Shown: positions 54,435 through 64,000 of the stretch, in pieces | Position numbering within the stretch: position 1 is the stretch's first letter | Layout of the letters: the number at the start of each line of letters is the position of its first letter | DNA from: Rubrivivax sp. | GTDB lineage: Bacteria > Pseudomonadota > Gammaproteobacteria > Burkholderiales > Burkholderiaceae_C | Length of the DNA stretch: 64,000 bases | Reading direction: 5' to 3' | Assembly: GCA_020248915.1 (NCBI GenBank) | Contig: JADCGP010000008.1 | Location: forward strand, 124,001-188,000 | Notes under the pieces: model-generated | What the model saw: the letters and a program-made list of their open reading frames with translations, nothing else | The model's database searches: none | What the model was told of the DNA's origin: nothing | Position numbers and translations under genes: made by a program

Positions 54435-55184
54435 ATGTCGCAGGTGCTCTCACTCGCCCAGCCGCAGCCGGCTGTCGTGCCCCGGCACGTCGCGGTCGTG
54501 ATGGACGGCAACGGGCGCTGGGCCCGGCAGCGCTACATGCCGCGGTTCTTCGGGCACAAGGCGGGGGTCGATGCGCTGGTGCGCGCAGTGAACCTGTTCG
54601 CCGACCGCGGCGTCGAGTACCTGACCGTCTTCGCCTTCAGCTCCGAGAACTGGAAGCGGCCGACCGAGGAGGTCTCGGGCCTGATGAGCCTGGTGCTGGT
54701 GGCGGTCAGCAAGTACCTGGGGCGCATGGCCAAGGACGGCGTGCGCATCCGGATCGTGGGCGATCGAGATGCGGTGTCCGACAAGCTGCGCGAGGCCTGG
54801 GAGCAGGCCGAGGACCTGACGCGGGACAACCGCCGCATCACCCTCGCGGTCGCGTTCAACTACGGCGGCCGCTGGGACGTCGTGCAGGCCTGCCGGCAGG
54901 CGCTGGCCGAGGGCATCGCCCCCGACCGATTCGACGAGCAGTACCTGTCCCAGCACATGGCGCTCAGCTTCGCCCCCGACCCCGACCTCTTCATCCGCAC
55001 GGGCGGCGAGATGCGGATGAGCAACTTCCTGCTGTGGCAGGCGGCCTACTCGGAGTTGTTCTTCACCGACTGCCTTTGGCCCGACTTCGGCGCCTCCGAG
55101 ATCGACGCCGCCCTGGCGGCCTACGCCGCGCGCGACCGCCGCTTCGGCGGGATCCGCCCGCCGGTCGTGGCCGAAGGCGGCTGA
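54435..55184 (+). CDS. uppS: Undecaprenyl diphosphate synthase (cis-prenyltransferase)
   Basis: Makes the C55 lipid carrier for peptidoglycan and O-antigen; 249 residues. Catalytic Asp24 lies in VMDGNGRWARQR, followed by GHKAGVDALVRAV, FAFSSENWKRP and the C-terminal PDLFIRTGGEMRMSNFLLWQ. The chosen ATG at 54435 leaves a short N-terminal lead. First of the lipid precursor genes uppS-cdsA-dxr-rseP-bamA. Confidence 0.97.
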   Translation: MSQVLSLAQPQPAVVPRHVAVVMDGNGRWARQRYMPRFFGHKAGVDALVRAVNLFADRGVEYLTVFAFSSENWKRPTEEVSGLMSLVLVAVSKYLGRMAKDGVRIRIVGDRDAVSDKLREAWEQAEDLTRDNRRITLAVAFNYGGRWDVVQACRQALAEGIAPDRFDEQYLSQHMALSFAPDPDLFIRTGGEMRMSNFLLWQAAYSELFFTDCLWPDFGASEIDAALAAYAARDRRFGGIRPPVVAEGG

Positions 55185-55213
55185 GCCACGGCGTCCGGCG
55201 GCCGTGTCCTGCG

Positions 55214-56071
55214 ATGCTGCGCACGCGCGTCATCACTGCGGTCCTGATGGTGGCCGTGATCCTCGCCGCCCTCGGGTCCAGCAGCCGCTGGCCCTTCATC
55301 GTCGTGACGCTGCTGCTGTGCGCCGGTGCGGCGTGGGAGTGGGCGCGCCTGAACCGGGGCGGCCCTTTGCCATCGCTGGCATGGGCGGGGCTGCTGGTCG
55401 CGCTGGCCGCACTTGCGCTGGCGGGAGGCTGGCGTGATTCGGCGCCGGCGTGGCTGTGGTGGACCGTCGGCACGCTGTGGGTCGGGGCCGGTGCCGTGGC
55501 GCTGCGGCGCGGGCCTGCCGGGTGGCCCCGGCTGCCGTTGGCGCTGCGCTGGACACTAGGTCTGGCGATGCTGTGGGCAGCTTGGATGGCGCTGATCCAC
55601 GCCCGCACCTTCGGCATCAACTTCCTGCTCTCGATGCTGTGCGTCGTCTGGATGGCCGACATCGCGGCCTACTTCGGAGGCCGTTCCTTCGGCCGCCGCA
55701 AGCTGGCCCCGACGATCAGTCCCGGCAAGAGCTGGGAGGGCGTCTGGTCCGGCATGGCCGCCGTGCTTGCGCTGGCCGTGACCTGGGTCTGGCTTGACGG
55801 CCGTTTCGGCTTCGACGGCCCCAGCCTGTTCACACGGCTCGCCGATGGGCTTGGCTGGGCCCTGGCGGTGCCGCTGCTGCTTGCCCTGTGCGGGCTGAGC
55901 GTCGTCGGCGACCTGTTCGAGTCGCTGGTCAAGCGGGCCGCAGGCGCCAAGGACAGCAGCGGACTGCTGCCGGGGCACGGCGGTGTCCTCGACCGCGTCG
56001 ATGCGCTGCTGCCGGTGCTGCCGGCCGCGCTGGCGTTGTGCAGCCTGGCGGCCTGGGTCGGAGGACGCTAG
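55214..56071 (+). CDS. cdsA: Phosphatidate cytidylyltransferase
   Basis: Inner-membrane enzyme making CDP-diacylglycerol; 285 residues with about seven hydrophobic segments. The family signature SLVKRAAGAKDSSGLLPGHG followed by GVLDRVD is complete near the C-terminus. ADIAAYFGGRSFGRRKLAPTISPGKSWEG is also typical. Starts 29 bases after uppS; its stop is two bases before the dxr GTG. Confidence 0.96.
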   Translation: MLRTRVITAVLMVAVILAALGSSSRWPFIVVTLLLCAGAAWEWARLNRGGPLPSLAWAGLLVALAALALAGGWRDSAPAWLWWTVGTLWVGAGAVALRRGPAGWPRLPLALRWTLGLAMLWAAWMALIHARTFGINFLLSMLCVVWMADIAAYFGGRSFGRRKLAPTISPGKSWEGVWSGMAAVLALAVTWVWLDGRFGFDGPSLFTRLADGLGWALAVPLLLALCGLSVVGDLFESLVKRAAGAKDSSGLLPGHGGVLDRVDALLPVLPAALALCSLAAWVGGR

Positions 56072-56073
56072 CT

Positions 56074-57270
56074 GTGGGCAGGAGGCAGCGCGTCGCGATC
56101 CTGGGCTCCACCGGCTCGATCGGCACCAGCACGCTCGACGTGATCGCGCGCCACCCCGACCGCTACGAGGTGTTCGGTCTCAGCGCCCACGACCGCGTCG
56201 CCGAGCTGCGCGAGCAGTGCCTGCGCTTCGCCCCGCGCTGGGCCGTGCTGCCCGATGTCGCGAAGGCACGTGCGCTGCGCGCCGAGCTCGCGGGGTCCGG
56301 CCTGCGCACCGAGGTGCTCGACGGGGCGGCTGCGCTGTGCGAGCTGGCCTCGGCGCCCGAGGTCGATGCCGTGATGGCCGCCATCGTCGGGGCGGCTGGC
56401 CTGCCGCCCTGCCTGGCGGCGGCCCGCGCGGGCAAGCGGCTGATGCTGGCCAACAAGGAGGCGATCGTCGTCGGCGGGGCGCTGTTCATCGAGGCGGTCC
56501 GTGCCGGCGGCGCGACACTGCTGCCGATCGACAGCGAGCACTCGGCGATCTTCCAGTGTCTGCCTGTCGATCGCTCCCGGTGGCCGGACACCATCGACCA
56601 CCTGATCCTGACGGCCAGCGGCGGCCCGTTTCGCCGCCGCGACCCGGCGACGCTGGCCGACGTGACGCCCGAGCAGGCCGTCGCGCATCCCAACTGGGTG
56701 ATGGGACGCAAGATCTCGGTGGACTCCGCGACGATGATGAACAAGGCGCTGGAGGTGATCGAGGCGCGCTGGCTGTTCGACCTCGAGCCGCGGCGGATCC
56801 GCGTCGTGATCCACCCCCAGAGCATCGTGCACTCCATGGTGGTCTGCCGCGATGGGTCGGTGCTGGCGCAGCTCGGCACGCCGGACATGCGGGTGCCCAT
56901 CGCCTACGGCCTGTCTTTCCCCGAGCGCATCGAGTCCGGCGCGAGCCGGCTCGACTTCCTCGGCCTGCAGGCGCTCAGCTTCGAGGCTCCCGATCCCGGG
57001 CGCTTCCCGGGCCTGCAGTTGGCATGGGACGCGCTGGCCGGCCCGGCGGGCAGCACCGCGGTGCTCAATGCCGCCAACGAGGAGGCGGTGGCCGCCTTCC
57101 TCGCCGGAACCATCCCGTTCACGGCGATTCACAGCACCAATGCGCGCACACTGGAGTCGGTGGATCCCGGGCTGCCGCATGGGCACGGCCTCGAGGAACT
57201 GCTGGAGCTGGACGGCCGGGCGCGTGCAGAGGCGCGGCGACAGATGAACACGTTGCGGGTGGGCAGATGA
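56074..57270 (+). CDS. dxr: 1-deoxy-D-xylulose 5-phosphate reductoisomerase
   Basis: NADPH-dependent enzyme making MEP in isoprenoid synthesis; 398 residues. The NADPH motif is VAILGSTGSIGTSTLDVI, then LANKEAIVVGG, and metal/substrate residues lie in PIDSEHSAIFQCL and GRKISVDSATMMNKALEVIEA. The start is GTG 56074 with GAGGA at 56061-56065. Its last codons overlap rseP (ATGA). Confidence 0.97.
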   Translation: MGRRQRVAILGSTGSIGTSTLDVIARHPDRYEVFGLSAHDRVAELREQCLRFAPRWAVLPDVAKARALRAELAGSGLRTEVLDGAAALCELASAPEVDAVMAAIVGAAGLPPCLAAARAGKRLMLANKEAIVVGGALFIEAVRAGGATLLPIDSEHSAIFQCLPVDRSRWPDTIDHLILTASGGPFRRRDPATLADVTPEQAVAHPNWVMGRKISVDSATMMNKALEVIEARWLFDLEPRRIRVVIHPQSIVHSMVVCRDGSVLAQLGTPDMRVPIAYGLSFPERIESGASRLDFLGLQALSFEAPDPGRFPGLQLAWDALAGPAGSTAVLNAANEEAVAAFLAGTIPFTAIHSTNARTLESVDPGLPHGHGLEELLELDGRARAEARRQMNTLRVGR

Positions 57271-58634
57271 GCTACGTCCTGGGTCTGCTGATCACGCTGG
57301 GCGTGCTGATCGTCATCCACGAGTACGGCCACTACCGCGTGGCGGTGGCCTGCGGGGTCAAGGTGCTGCGCTTCTCGGTCGGCTTCGGCCCGGTGCTGTG
57401 GCGCCGGCAGAAGACTGCAGACGCCACCGAGTTCGTCCTGTGCGCGTTGCCGCTCGGCGGCTACGTCCGGATGCTCGACGAGCGCGAGATGCCGGTCGAC
57501 TCGCACCTGCTCGGCCGCACCTTCAACCGCGCGAGCCTTCGCGCGCGCACGGCCATCGTCGCGGCAGGGCCGCTGGCGAACCTGGGCCTGGCAGCGCTGC
57601 TGTTCGCAGCCGCGTACTGGGTCGGCATGCAGGAGCCCAAGGCCGTCCTGGGGCCGCCCGTGGCGGGCAGCGTGGCCGAACAGGCCGGGCTGCGCGCAGG
57701 GGACTGGGTGCGAGCGGTGCAGCGCCCGGGCCAGGAGTGGCGGGACGTCGATTCGATGACCGACCTGATGTGGCAGCTGACGCGCGCCGGCATCGAGGGC
57801 GAGCGTGTGGTCCTCGAGGTGAGCGACCGCGACGAGCGCCACCGCCGCACGCTGGCGTTGGATCTCGGCGGCTTCGATCCACGCCAGGTCGATGCCGGCT
57901 TCGGCCGCAAGATCGGGCTCGGGCCCCTGTTCGGCGAGCCGCTGGTAGGCGAGATCCGGCCCGGCGGGCCGGCGGAGCGCGCCGGGCTGCAGGCCGGCGA
58001 CCGCTTGCTCGGCATCGATGGAGTCGCGCTGGCCGATGCGCATACCTTGCGCGAGCGCATCCGTGCCGGCATCCAGGCCGGGCAGGGCGTGCCGCAGACC
58101 TGGTTGGTGGAGCGTGACGGTCGCCGCCTCGAGGTGCAGGTCACTCCTCGCGTCGACCGTTCGGCCGGTGCGCCGGTGGGACGTGTCGACGCGATGATCG
58201 GCACGCCGGCCGCCCGTGTCACGGTGCGGTACGGGCCGCTCGAGGGCGCCTGGCGCGGTCTGGAGCGCACCTGGGACACGTCGGTGTTCACCCTGCAGAT
58301 GCTCGGCCGGATGCTGGTCGGCGAGGCGTCCCTGAAGAACCTGTCGGGCCCGATCACGATCGCCGACTATGCAGGGCAGTCGGTCAAGCAAGGCCCCGTG
58401 CGGTTCCTCGAATTCCTCGCGATCGTCAGCGTCAGCCTCGGGGTGTTGAACCTGCTGCCGCTGCCGATGCTCGATGGCGGGCACCTGATGTATTACATTT
58501 TCGAGGGCATCACGGGGCGGCCCGTGCCGGACGAGTGGCTGGCCCGCCTGCAGCGCGGCGGCATCGCGGTGCTGCTGATGATGATGTCTGTCGCCCTCTA
58601 CAACGACGTGGCCCGCCTTCTGGGCCTGCACTGA
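57267..58634 (+). CDS. rseP: Site-2 intramembrane zinc protease RseP
   Basis: Cleaves anti-sigma-E RseA in the membrane during envelope stress; 455 residues. The zinc motif HEYGH is at residues 18-22, with the second metal motif LPMLDGG around Asp403. Two PDZ domains lie in between (residues ~115-180 and ~210-290, with GPVAGSVAEQAGLRAGDWV- and GGPAERAGLQAGDRLLGIDG-type cores). C-terminal membrane helices are present. ATG overlaps the dxr stop, and bamA is four bases downstream. Confidence 0.97.
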   Translation: MSYVLGLLITLGVLIVIHEYGHYRVAVACGVKVLRFSVGFGPVLWRRQKTADATEFVLCALPLGGYVRMLDEREMPVDSHLLGRTFNRASLRARTAIVAAGPLANLGLAALLFAAAYWVGMQEPKAVLGPPVAGSVAEQAGLRAGDWVRAVQRPGQEWRDVDSMTDLMWQLTRAGIEGERVVLEVSDRDERHRRTLALDLGGFDPRQVDAGFGRKIGLGPLFGEPLVGEIRPGGPAERAGLQAGDRLLGIDGVALADAHTLRERIRAGIQAGQGVPQTWLVERDGRRLEVQVTPRVDRSAGAPVGRVDAMIGTPAARVTVRYGPLEGAWRGLERTWDTSVFTLQMLGRMLVGEASLKNLSGPITIADYAGQSVKQGPVRFLEFLAIVSVSLGVLNLLPLPMLDGGHLMYYIFEGITGRPVPDEWLARLQRGGIAVLLMMMSVALYNDVARLLGLH

Positions 58635-58638
58635 ATCC

Positions 58639-60945
58639 ATGTTTCCAGCCTTCCCGGGTGCCCGCGACCGTGGCGCCGTGGTCCTGATCGTGGCGGCCGC
58701 CGCCGCAGTGGCGCTGCCTGCGGCGCGGGCCCAGGAGCCTTTCGTCATCCAGGACATCCGCGTCGAGGGCCTGCAGCGCACCGACCCGGGGACCGTGTTC
58801 GCCGCGCTGCCGTTCCGCATCGGCGACACCTACACGCCCGACAAGGGCTCGGCGGCGTTGCGCGCGCTGTTCGCCACCGGTCTGTTCAAGGACGTCCGCA
58901 TCGAGCTGGAGGGCCGTGTCGCCGTGATCCTGGTCGACGAGCGCGCCATCATCGCCAACGTCTCGTTCGTCGGTCTGAAGGAGTTCGACAAGGAGCCGCT
59001 GACCAAGTCGCTGAAGGACAACGGCATCGGCGAGGGGCTGCCCTTCGACCGCGCGCTGATCGACCGTGCCGAGCAGGAGATCAAGCGCCAGTACCTGACC
59101 CGCAGCCTGTACGGCGCCGAGGTCACGACGACCGTCACCCCGATCGAGCGCAACCGCGTCAACATCACGTTCACGATGACGGAGGGCGAGGCGGCACGCA
59201 TCGCAGAGATCCGCATCACCGGCAACGAGGTCTTCACCGAGCGCCAGCTCCGCGAGAGCTTCGAGCTCGCGGAGACCGGCTGGTTCTCGTGGTACTCCAA
59301 GAACGACCGCTACTCGCGCAGCAAGCTAAACGCCGACCTCGAGAAGCTGCGGGCGTTCTACGTCAACCGCGGCTACCTCGAGTTCGCGATCGAGTCGACC
59401 CAGGTCACGATCTCCCCCGACAAGCAGTCGATCTCGGTCGCGATCTCGGTGCGCGAGGGCCAGCCCTACACGGTGACGGCCGTGCGCCTGGAAGGCGACT
59501 TCCTCGGCAAGGACGAGGAGTTCCGCTCGCTCGTGTCGATCCGGCCGGGCCAGCCGTACCGCGGTGATGCGGTCACCGAGACGGCCAAGCGATTCACCGA
59601 GCGCTTCGGCCTCTACGGGTACGCGTTCGCGCGCGTTGAGCAGCGTCCGGAGATCGATCGCGCGAACGGTCAGGTCGTCGTCGTGCTGCAGGCCAGCCCC
59701 GAGCGCCGCGTCTACGTGCGCCGCATCGACGTGGCTGGCAACACGCGGACGCGCGACGAGGTGATCCGCCGCGAGTTCCGCCAGCTCGAGAGCGCCTGGT
59801 ACGACGGCGCGCTGATCAAGCTCAGCAAGGAACGGCTCGACCGCCTCGGCTTCTTCACCGACATCGACATCGAGACCAGCGAGGTCCCCGGCGTCGCCGA
59901 CCAGGTCGACCTGGTCGTCAACCTGAAGGAGAAGCCCACCGGCAACCTGACGATCGGCGCGGGCTACTCGAATGCCGAGCGCTTCACGTTCTCGGCCGCA
60001 GTGCGGCAGGACAACGCGTTCGGTTCGGGCAACTCGCTCGGGATCGAGATCAACACGAGCAGGACCAACCGCGCCCTCGTGCTGAGCACCTTCGACCCGT
60101 ACTGGACCGTCGACGGCATCTCGCGCGGCTTCGAGTTCATTTTTCGCGAGGGGCGGGCTCTGAACCAGCTTCTCGACGAGTACGAGTCGGGCAATCAGCG
60201 CTTCGGCATGACCTTCGGTGTCCCGTTTTCGGAGTTCGACACCGTGTTCCTGGGTGCCGCGATCGACCGCCAGGTGATCGGCACCGCGATCGGCATCCCG
60301 CTGGCTTACCTGAACTACCGCGTGCTGTTCGGCGAGAAGAGCCTCGCGTTCCCGCTGACGCTCGGCTGGGGCCGCGACCGGCGCGACAGCGTGCTCGTGC
60401 CAACCTCGGGGCGCCTGCTGCGAGTCAACCTCGAGTGGAGCTTCGCAGGCGACGTGCGCTACACCCGCAGCAACCTCCAGTACCAGGAGTTCTGGCCGTT
60501 GCCGCTGCGGCTGACGCTGGGTCTCAACACCGAGATCGGCATCGGCAGGGGCCTGGGCGGCAAGCCCTTCCCGGTGTTCAAGAACTTCTATGGCGGAGGC
60601 CTGGGCACGGTGCGTGTCTTCGAGCAGGGCTCTCTGGGCGTCATCGACCCGACCGGCGCCTACATCGGTGGCGCGCGCCGCTTCAACGCCAACGCCGAGC
60701 TCTACTTCCCGGTGCCCGGAACCGGCAACGACAAGACGCTGCGCATCTTCGCGTTCGCCGACACCGGCAACGTGTGGCGCGAGGACGAGAGATTCTCGGC
60801 CAGCAGCCTGCGCGCCTCGGCGGGGCTGGGGCTGTCGTGGATCTCCCCGGTCGGGCCGCTGAAGCTCAGCTGGGGCACGCCGCTGCGCGTGCAGCGCAAC
60901 GATAGAATCCAACGTTTCCAATTCCAGATCGGGACTGCGTTCTGA
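58639..60945 (+). CDS. bamA: Outer-membrane protein assembly factor BamA
   Basis: Central beta-barrel of the BAM complex; 768 residues. The signal peptide ends near ARAQE. Five POTRA domains follow (first [22 protein letters not shown]; last [23 protein letters not shown]) before the 16-strand barrel with the VRGF-like [10 protein letters not shown] loop and a C-terminal Phe (FQIGTAF), the outer-membrane signal. The stop overlaps the skp start by one base. The final codons contain an AGA and a -10-like TAGAAT. Confidence 0.97.
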   Translation: MFPAFPGARDRGAVVLIVAAAAAVALPAARAQEPFVIQDIRVEGLQRTDPGTVFAALPFRIGDTYTPDKGSAALRALFATGLFKDVRIELEGRVAVILVDERAIIANVSFVGLKEFDKEPLTKSLKDNGIGEGLPFDRALIDRAEQEIKRQYLTRSLYGAEVTTTVTPIERNRVNITFTMTEGEAARIAEIRITGNEVFTERQLRESFELAETGWFSWYSKNDRYSRSKLNADLEKLRAFYVNRGYLEFAIESTQVTISPDKQSISVAISVREGQPYTVTAVRLEGDFLGKDEEFRSLVSIRPGQPYRGDAVTETAKRFTERFGLYGYAFARVEQRPEIDRANGQVVVVLQASPERRVYVRRIDVAGNTRTRDEVIRREFRQLESAWYDGALIKLSKERLDRLGFFTDIDIETSEVPGVADQVDLVVNLKEKPTGNLTIGAGYSNAERFTFSAAVRQDNAFGSGNSLGIEINTSRTNRALVLSTFDPYWTVDGISRGFEFIFREGRALNQLLDEYESGNQRFGMTFGVPFSEFDTVFLGAAIDRQVIGTAIGIPLAYLNYRVLFGEKSLAFPLTLGWGRDRRDSVLVPTSGRLLRVNLEWSFAGDVRYTRSNLQYQEFWPLPLRLTLGLNTEIGIGRGLGGKPFPVFKNFYGGGLGTVRVFEQGSLGVIDPTGAYIGGARRFNANAELYFPVPGTGNDKTLRIFAFADTGNVWREDERFSASSLRASAGLGLSWISPVGPLKLSWGTPLRVQRNDRIQRFQFQIGTAF
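60903..60908 (+). promoter_or_regulatory. -10-like element (TAGAAT) for skp inside bamA
   Basis: TAGAAT spans codons GAT-AGA-ATC near the bamA end, 36 bases before the skp ATG. It is one mismatch from consensus. The surrounding 20 bases (CAACGTTTCCAATTCC) are unusually AT-rich for this genome. No good -35 was found. Confidence 0.45.
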
Positions 60946-61493
60946 TGAAGGCCTCCCTCCGTGCCCTCCTGCTCACCGGCCTGCTTGCGGCTGCCACCCT
61001 CGGCGCCGGCCCGGTGATGTCCCAGGACCTGAAGATCGGCTACGTCAACAGCGAACGCGTGCTGCGGGACGCTGCGCCAGCCAAGGCCGCCCAGGCCAAG
61101 CTGGAGGCCGAATTCGGCCGTCGCGAGCGCGATCTGGTCGAGCAGACCAACCGCCTGAAGGCGGCCGCCGACAAGCTCGAGAAGGACGGGCCGACGCTGT
61201 CGGAGACCGAGCGCAACCGTCGGCAGCGCGAGCTCGTCGATCAGGACCGCGACCTGCAGCGCAAGCGCCGCGAGTTCCAGGAAGACCTGAACCAGCGCCG
61301 CAACGAGGAGCTGGCCAGCGTCGTCGAGCGCGCCAACAGGGTGATCAAGTCGATCTTCGAGACCGAGAAGTACGACCTGATCCTGCAGGAAGTGGTCTTC
61401 GCGGGTCCCAGGGTGGACATCACCGACAAGGTGATCCGCGCCCTCAACGGCCCGGCCGCACCGGCGCCGGCCGCGCCCACCGCGCCGCGCTGA
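60945..61493 (+). CDS. skp: Periplasmic chaperone Skp (OmpH)
   Basis: Trimeric 'jellyfish' chaperone carrying unfolded outer-membrane proteins to BAM; 182 residues. The signal peptide ends near VMSQD; the body starts [19 protein letters not shown], then long coiled-coil arms (REROL-type charged helices such as [19 protein letters not shown]) and a closing beta strand [25 protein letters not shown] segment. The Pro/Ala tail is short. ATG overlaps the bamA TGA; lpxD follows after eight bases. Confidence 0.93.
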   Translation: MKASLRALLLTGLLAAATLGAGPVMSQDLKIGYVNSERVLRDAAPAKAAQAKLEAEFGRRERDLVEQTNRLKAAADKLEKDGPTLSETERNRRQRELVDQDRDLQRKRREFQEDLNQRRNEELASVVERANRVIKSIFETEKYDLILQEVVFAGPRVDITDKVIRALNGPAAPAPAAPTAPR

Positions 61494-61501
61494 TCCGGAA
61501 G

Positions 61502-62530
61502 GTGCGCGCCCGGCTCGTCGACATCGCCCGCCACCTCGGCGGCGAGTTGGTCGGGGCCGACGCCGAGGTCGACCGGATCGGCTCGCTCGAGACAGCCGAC
61601 GAGCGCACCATCGGATTCGTCTCTGGCGCTCGGTACGCCGGCAGGATTTCCAGCACCCGCGCCGGCTGTCTGATCGTCTCGCCGGCGCAGCGTGACGCCG
61701 CGGCGGCCCGCGGCGCGGCCATCGTCTGCGCGGACCCTTACCTCGCGTTTGCGCGCCTGACGCAGTGGTGGGCGGGCCGTCTGCGGGCTATGCACGAGCC
61801 CGGCGTCCACCCCTCGGCGATCGTGGAGCCCGGCGCCGTGATCGACGCGCAGGCCGTGGTCGGCGCGCTCGCCTTCGTCGGGACCGGAGCGCACATCGAG
61901 GCCGGCGCCTCGGTCGGCCCGCAGTGCCATGTCGGCGCAGGTGCCGTGGTGGGGCCCTCGACCGCACTCGGGCCCCGCGCCTTGCTGGCCGCAGGTTGCC
62001 GCATCGGCGCCCGCGGCATCGTGCACAGCGGCGCGGTGATCGGCGCCGACGGCTTCGGCTTCGCGCCGGTGGGCGACGGCAGCGGGCGCTGGGAGAAGAT
62101 CGAGCAGCTCGGCGGCGTGGCCATCGGCGACGACGTCGAGGTCGGGGCGAACACCTGCATCGACCGCGGCGCGCTGGAGGACACCCGCATCGGCGACGGC
62201 GTCAAGATCGACAACCTCGTGCAGATCGCGCACAACGTGTCGATCGGCGATCACACGGCGCTGGCTGGGTGCGTGGGCGTCGCCGGCAGCGCGCGGATCG
62301 GCAAGCGTTGCACCTTCGGGGGTGCGGCGATGATCCTCGGGCACCTGGAGATCGTCGACGACGTGCACGTGACGGCAGGCACGCTGGTGTCGCGCTCGAT
62401 CCGGCAGAGCGGCACGTACAGCGGGTCGTTCCCGTTCGACGACAATGCGTCCTGGGAGAAGAATGCCGCGACCTTGCGACAGCTGCATGCGCTGCGCGAG
62501 CGGGTCCGCGCGCTGGAGAGAAAGCCGTGA
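61502..62530 (+). CDS. lpxD: UDP-3-O-(3-hydroxyacyl)glucosamine N-acyltransferase LpxD
   Basis: Third step of lipid A synthesis; 342 residues starting at GTG 61502. The N-terminal uridine-binding domain is followed by left-handed beta-helix hexapeptide repeats ([53 protein letters not shown]). The conserved active-site His is in AHNVSIG. The stop overlaps the fabZ GTG (GTGA). Confidence 0.96.
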   Translation: MRARLVDIARHLGGELVGADAEVDRIGSLETADERTIGFVSGARYAGRISSTRAGCLIVSPAQRDAAAARGAAIVCADPYLAFARLTQWWAGRLRAMHEPGVHPSAIVEPGAVIDAQAVVGALAFVGTGAHIEAGASVGPQCHVGAGAVVGPSTALGPRALLAAGCRIGARGIVHSGAVIGADGFGFAPVGDGSGRWEKIEQLGGVAIGDDVEVGANTCIDRGALEDTRIGDGVKIDNLVQIAHNVSIGDHTALAGCVGVAGSARIGKRCTFGGAAMILGHLEIVDDVHVTAGTLVSRSIRQSGTYSGSFPFDDNASWEKNAATLRQLHALRERVRALERKP

Positions 62531-62979
62531 CGACGACCGGGCTAGACATCCACCAGATCCTCGCCAAGCTTCCGCACCGCTACCCGTTCCTGCTGCTCGA
62601 TCGCGTGCTCGAGGTCGAAGCCGGCAAGTCGGTCCGGGCGCTGAAGAACGTGACGATCAACGAGCCGTTCTTCGTCGGCCACTTCCCGGTGCGCCCGGTG
62701 ATGCCCGGCGTGCTGATCCTGGAGGCACTGGCGCAGGCCGCCGCCGTGCTGGCCTTCGTCAGCCTGGGCACCTCGGCCGGCAACGACCGCGTGGTCTACC
62801 TCGTAGGCATCGACGGTGCGCGCTTCAAGCGCCCGGTGGAGCCCGGTGACCAGCTGGTGCTGGAGGCCTGGGTCGAGCGCAACCGCGGCGGGATCCACAA
62901 GTTCCGCACCCGCGCCAGCGTCGACGGGCAGGTCGCCGCCGAGGCCGAGATCATGTGCACCGAGCGGCAGGTGGCCTGA
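62527..62979 (+). CDS. fabZ: 3-hydroxyacyl-ACP dehydratase FabZ
   Basis: Hot-dog-fold dehydratase of fatty acid elongation; 150 residues. GTG 62527 gives (M)[19 protein letters not shown]. The active site is His52 in [12 protein letters not shown] and Glu66 in LILEALAQ. Placed between lpxD and lpxA, it balances fatty acid and lipid A supply. Normal length. Confidence 0.97.
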   Translation: MTTTGLDIHQILAKLPHRYPFLLLDRVLEVEAGKSVRALKNVTINEPFFVGHFPVRPVMPGVLILEALAQAAAVLAFVSLGTSAGNDRVVYLVGIDGARFKRPVEPGDQLVLEAWVERNRGGIHKFRTRASVDGQVAAEAEIMCTERQVA

Positions 62980-63034
62980 GGGCGCGGCAGCCGCTGCCAG
63001 GTCCGCGCTCCTCCGCACGCCGCAACCGCCTGCC

Positions 63035-63823
63035 GTGACCCGCATCCACCCGACCGCGATCGTCGACCCGGCCGCCGAACTGGCCGGGGACGTGGCGGTG
63101 GCGGCGTACGCGCTGGTCGGCGCCGGCGTGCAGGTCGGCCCGGGCACGACGATCGGCGCGCACTGCGTCCTCGAGGGCCCGATGAGGATCGGTCGCGACA
63201 ACCGCATCTTCGCGCATGCCGCGCTGGGGGGCGCGCCGCAGGACATGAAGTACCGCGGCGAGCCCACGGCCCTGGAGATCGGCGACCGCAACACGATCCG
63301 CGAGTTCTGCACCTTCAACCGCGGCACGGTCCAGGACGACGGCGTCACCCGAGTCGGCGACGACAACTGGGTCATGGCCTACGTGCACGTCGCCCACGAC
63401 TGCCGCGTCGGCAGCCGCACGATCCTGGCCAACAACGCCACGCTCGCGGGCCATGTGCACGTCGGAGACTGGGCCATCGTGGGCGGGCTGTCGGGGGTGC
63501 ACCAGTTCACCCGCATCGGTGCCCACGCGATGGTCGGCTTCCAGAGCCATGTCTCGCAGGACGTGCCGCCGTTCATGACGGTGAGCGGACATCCGCTCGC
63601 GGTGCACGGCTTCAACGCCGAGGGCCTGCGGCGTCGCGGCTTCTCCAGGGAACGGATCGCCCTGGTCAAGCAACTGCACCGGCTGCTCTACCGCGATGGG
63701 CTGGCGCTGGAGGCCGCCAAGGCCGCGATCGCCGGGCTGCGCGGCACGGTCGACGGCGGCGACGCCGACATCGCGCTGCTGCTCGACTTCCTCGCCGCCG
63801 CGACGCGCGGCATCGTCCGCTGA
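63035..63823 (+). CDS. lpxA: UDP-N-acetylglucosamine acyltransferase LpxA
   Basis: First step of lipid A synthesis; 262 residues, the same length as E. coli LpxA. GTG 63035 gives (M)[17 protein letters not shown]. Hexapeptide repeats are continuous through [26 protein letters not shown]. Catalytic His121 lies in [11 protein letters not shown], matching His125 of E. coli. The C-terminal helical ACP-binding region is complete. lpxB starts ten bases later. Confidence 0.97.
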   Translation: MTRIHPTAIVDPAAELAGDVAVAAYALVGAGVQVGPGTTIGAHCVLEGPMRIGRDNRIFAHAALGGAPQDMKYRGEPTALEIGDRNTIREFCTFNRGTVQDDGVTRVGDDNWVMAYVHVAHDCRVGSRTILANNATLAGHVHVGDWAIVGGLSGVHQFTRIGAHAMVGFQSHVSQDVPPFMTVSGHPLAVHGFNAEGLRRRGFSRERIALVKQLHRLLYRDGLALEAAKAAIAGLRGTVDGGDADIALLLDFLAAATRGIVR

Positions 63824-63833
63824 CGGCGCGCCG

Positions 63834-64000
63834 ATGCGGCTCGCCATGGTGGCCGGCGAAGCCTCCGGCGACCTGCTGGCGGCGTTGCTGCTCGAGAGCC
63901 TGAAGGCGAGGTGGCCGGCGCTCGCGGCCGCAGGCATCGGCGGGCCGCGGATGGCCGCGGCCGGCTTCGACGCCTGGTGGCCGAGCGATCGACTCGCTGT
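63834..64000 (+). CDS. lpxB: Lipid-A-disaccharide synthase LpxB (3' end missing)
   Basis: First 55 codons only. The start (M)[23 protein letters not shown] is the LpxB signature, and [17 protein letters not shown] follows. It joins UDP-diacylglucosamine and lipid X in lipid A synthesis. The window ends inside the gene, so nothing can be said about the remaining ~330 residues. Confidence 0.93.
   Translation, partial: MRLAMVAGEASGDLLAALLLESLKARWPALAAAGIGGPRMAAAGFDAWWPSDRLA

Overview
The window is a high-GC stretch of chromosome (roughly 70% G+C by eye) with strong GC-rich third positions. It looks like a betaproteobacterium of the order Burkholderiales, probably near the Rubrivivax/Leptothrix/Comamonadaceae group. 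This rests on remembered gene orders: sucA-sucB-lpdA-zapE; ndk-rlmN-pilF-rodZ-ispG-hisS-yfgM-bamB-der-hfq-hflX-hflK-hflC-hisZ-purA; and rpsB-tsf-pyrH-frr-uppS-cdsA-dxr-rseP-bamA-skp-lpxD-fabZ-lpxA-lpxB. The genus is not resolved.

Layout. 1-2326: the 3' part of lon, then tRNA-Gly(GCC), tRNA-Cys(GCA) and tRNA-Leu(TAA). 2351-12370: a more variable metabolic stretch with a UMF1-type MFS transporter, etfBA, a long acyl-CoA dehydrogenase, a nitronate monooxygenase-like flavoprotein, a small Gly/Val-rich lipoprotein, an amidohydrolase, an exported Rap1a/Tai-like protein, and on the minus strand an orphan oligopeptide-type binding protein and a YkgJ-like cysteine-cluster protein. 12636-19831: the 2-oxoglutarate dehydrogenase operon sucA-sucB-(SHOCT/PspC protein)-lpdA-zapE. 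19837-25762: an exported coiled-coil protein, a PP2C phosphatase (minus), a YdcH-like small protein, a DinG/YoaA helicase, bamD (minus) and rluD. 25817-44947: scpB, rluB, then the long conserved ndk-to-purA housekeeping block. 44985-51036: a purine-type phosphoribosyltransferase, tRNA-Leu(CAG) (minus), rnr, and nnr and dadA (minus). 51258-64000: the rpsB-to-lpxB block, with lpxB cut by the window end.

How the genes fit together. EtfAB takes electrons from the adjacent acyl-CoA dehydrogenase. SucA, SucB and Lpd form one complex. A large share of the outer-membrane building machinery is here: BamA, BamB, BamD, Skp, RseP, LpxA, LpxD, FabZ and the start of LpxB, plus undecaprenyl-PP (UppS), isoprenoid (Dxr, IspG) and phospholipid (CdsA) precursor enzymes. 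Translation and ribosome functions include RpsB, Tsf, Frr, Der, HflX, HisS, RlmN, RluB and RluD. Many genes overlap by 1-8 bases or lie within a few bases, so translational coupling is common.

I found no CRISPR array, insertion sequence, prophage, integrase or clear new multi-gene system. This is mostly conserved core genome. The most unusual points are: an rnr gene with no canonical start codon, whose best-placed start is AUC inside the promoter of a divergent tRNA; a SHOCT/PspC protein inside the odh operon; 29-residue repeats in RluB; and an apparent promoter for skp written into the last codons of bamA through a rare AGA codon.
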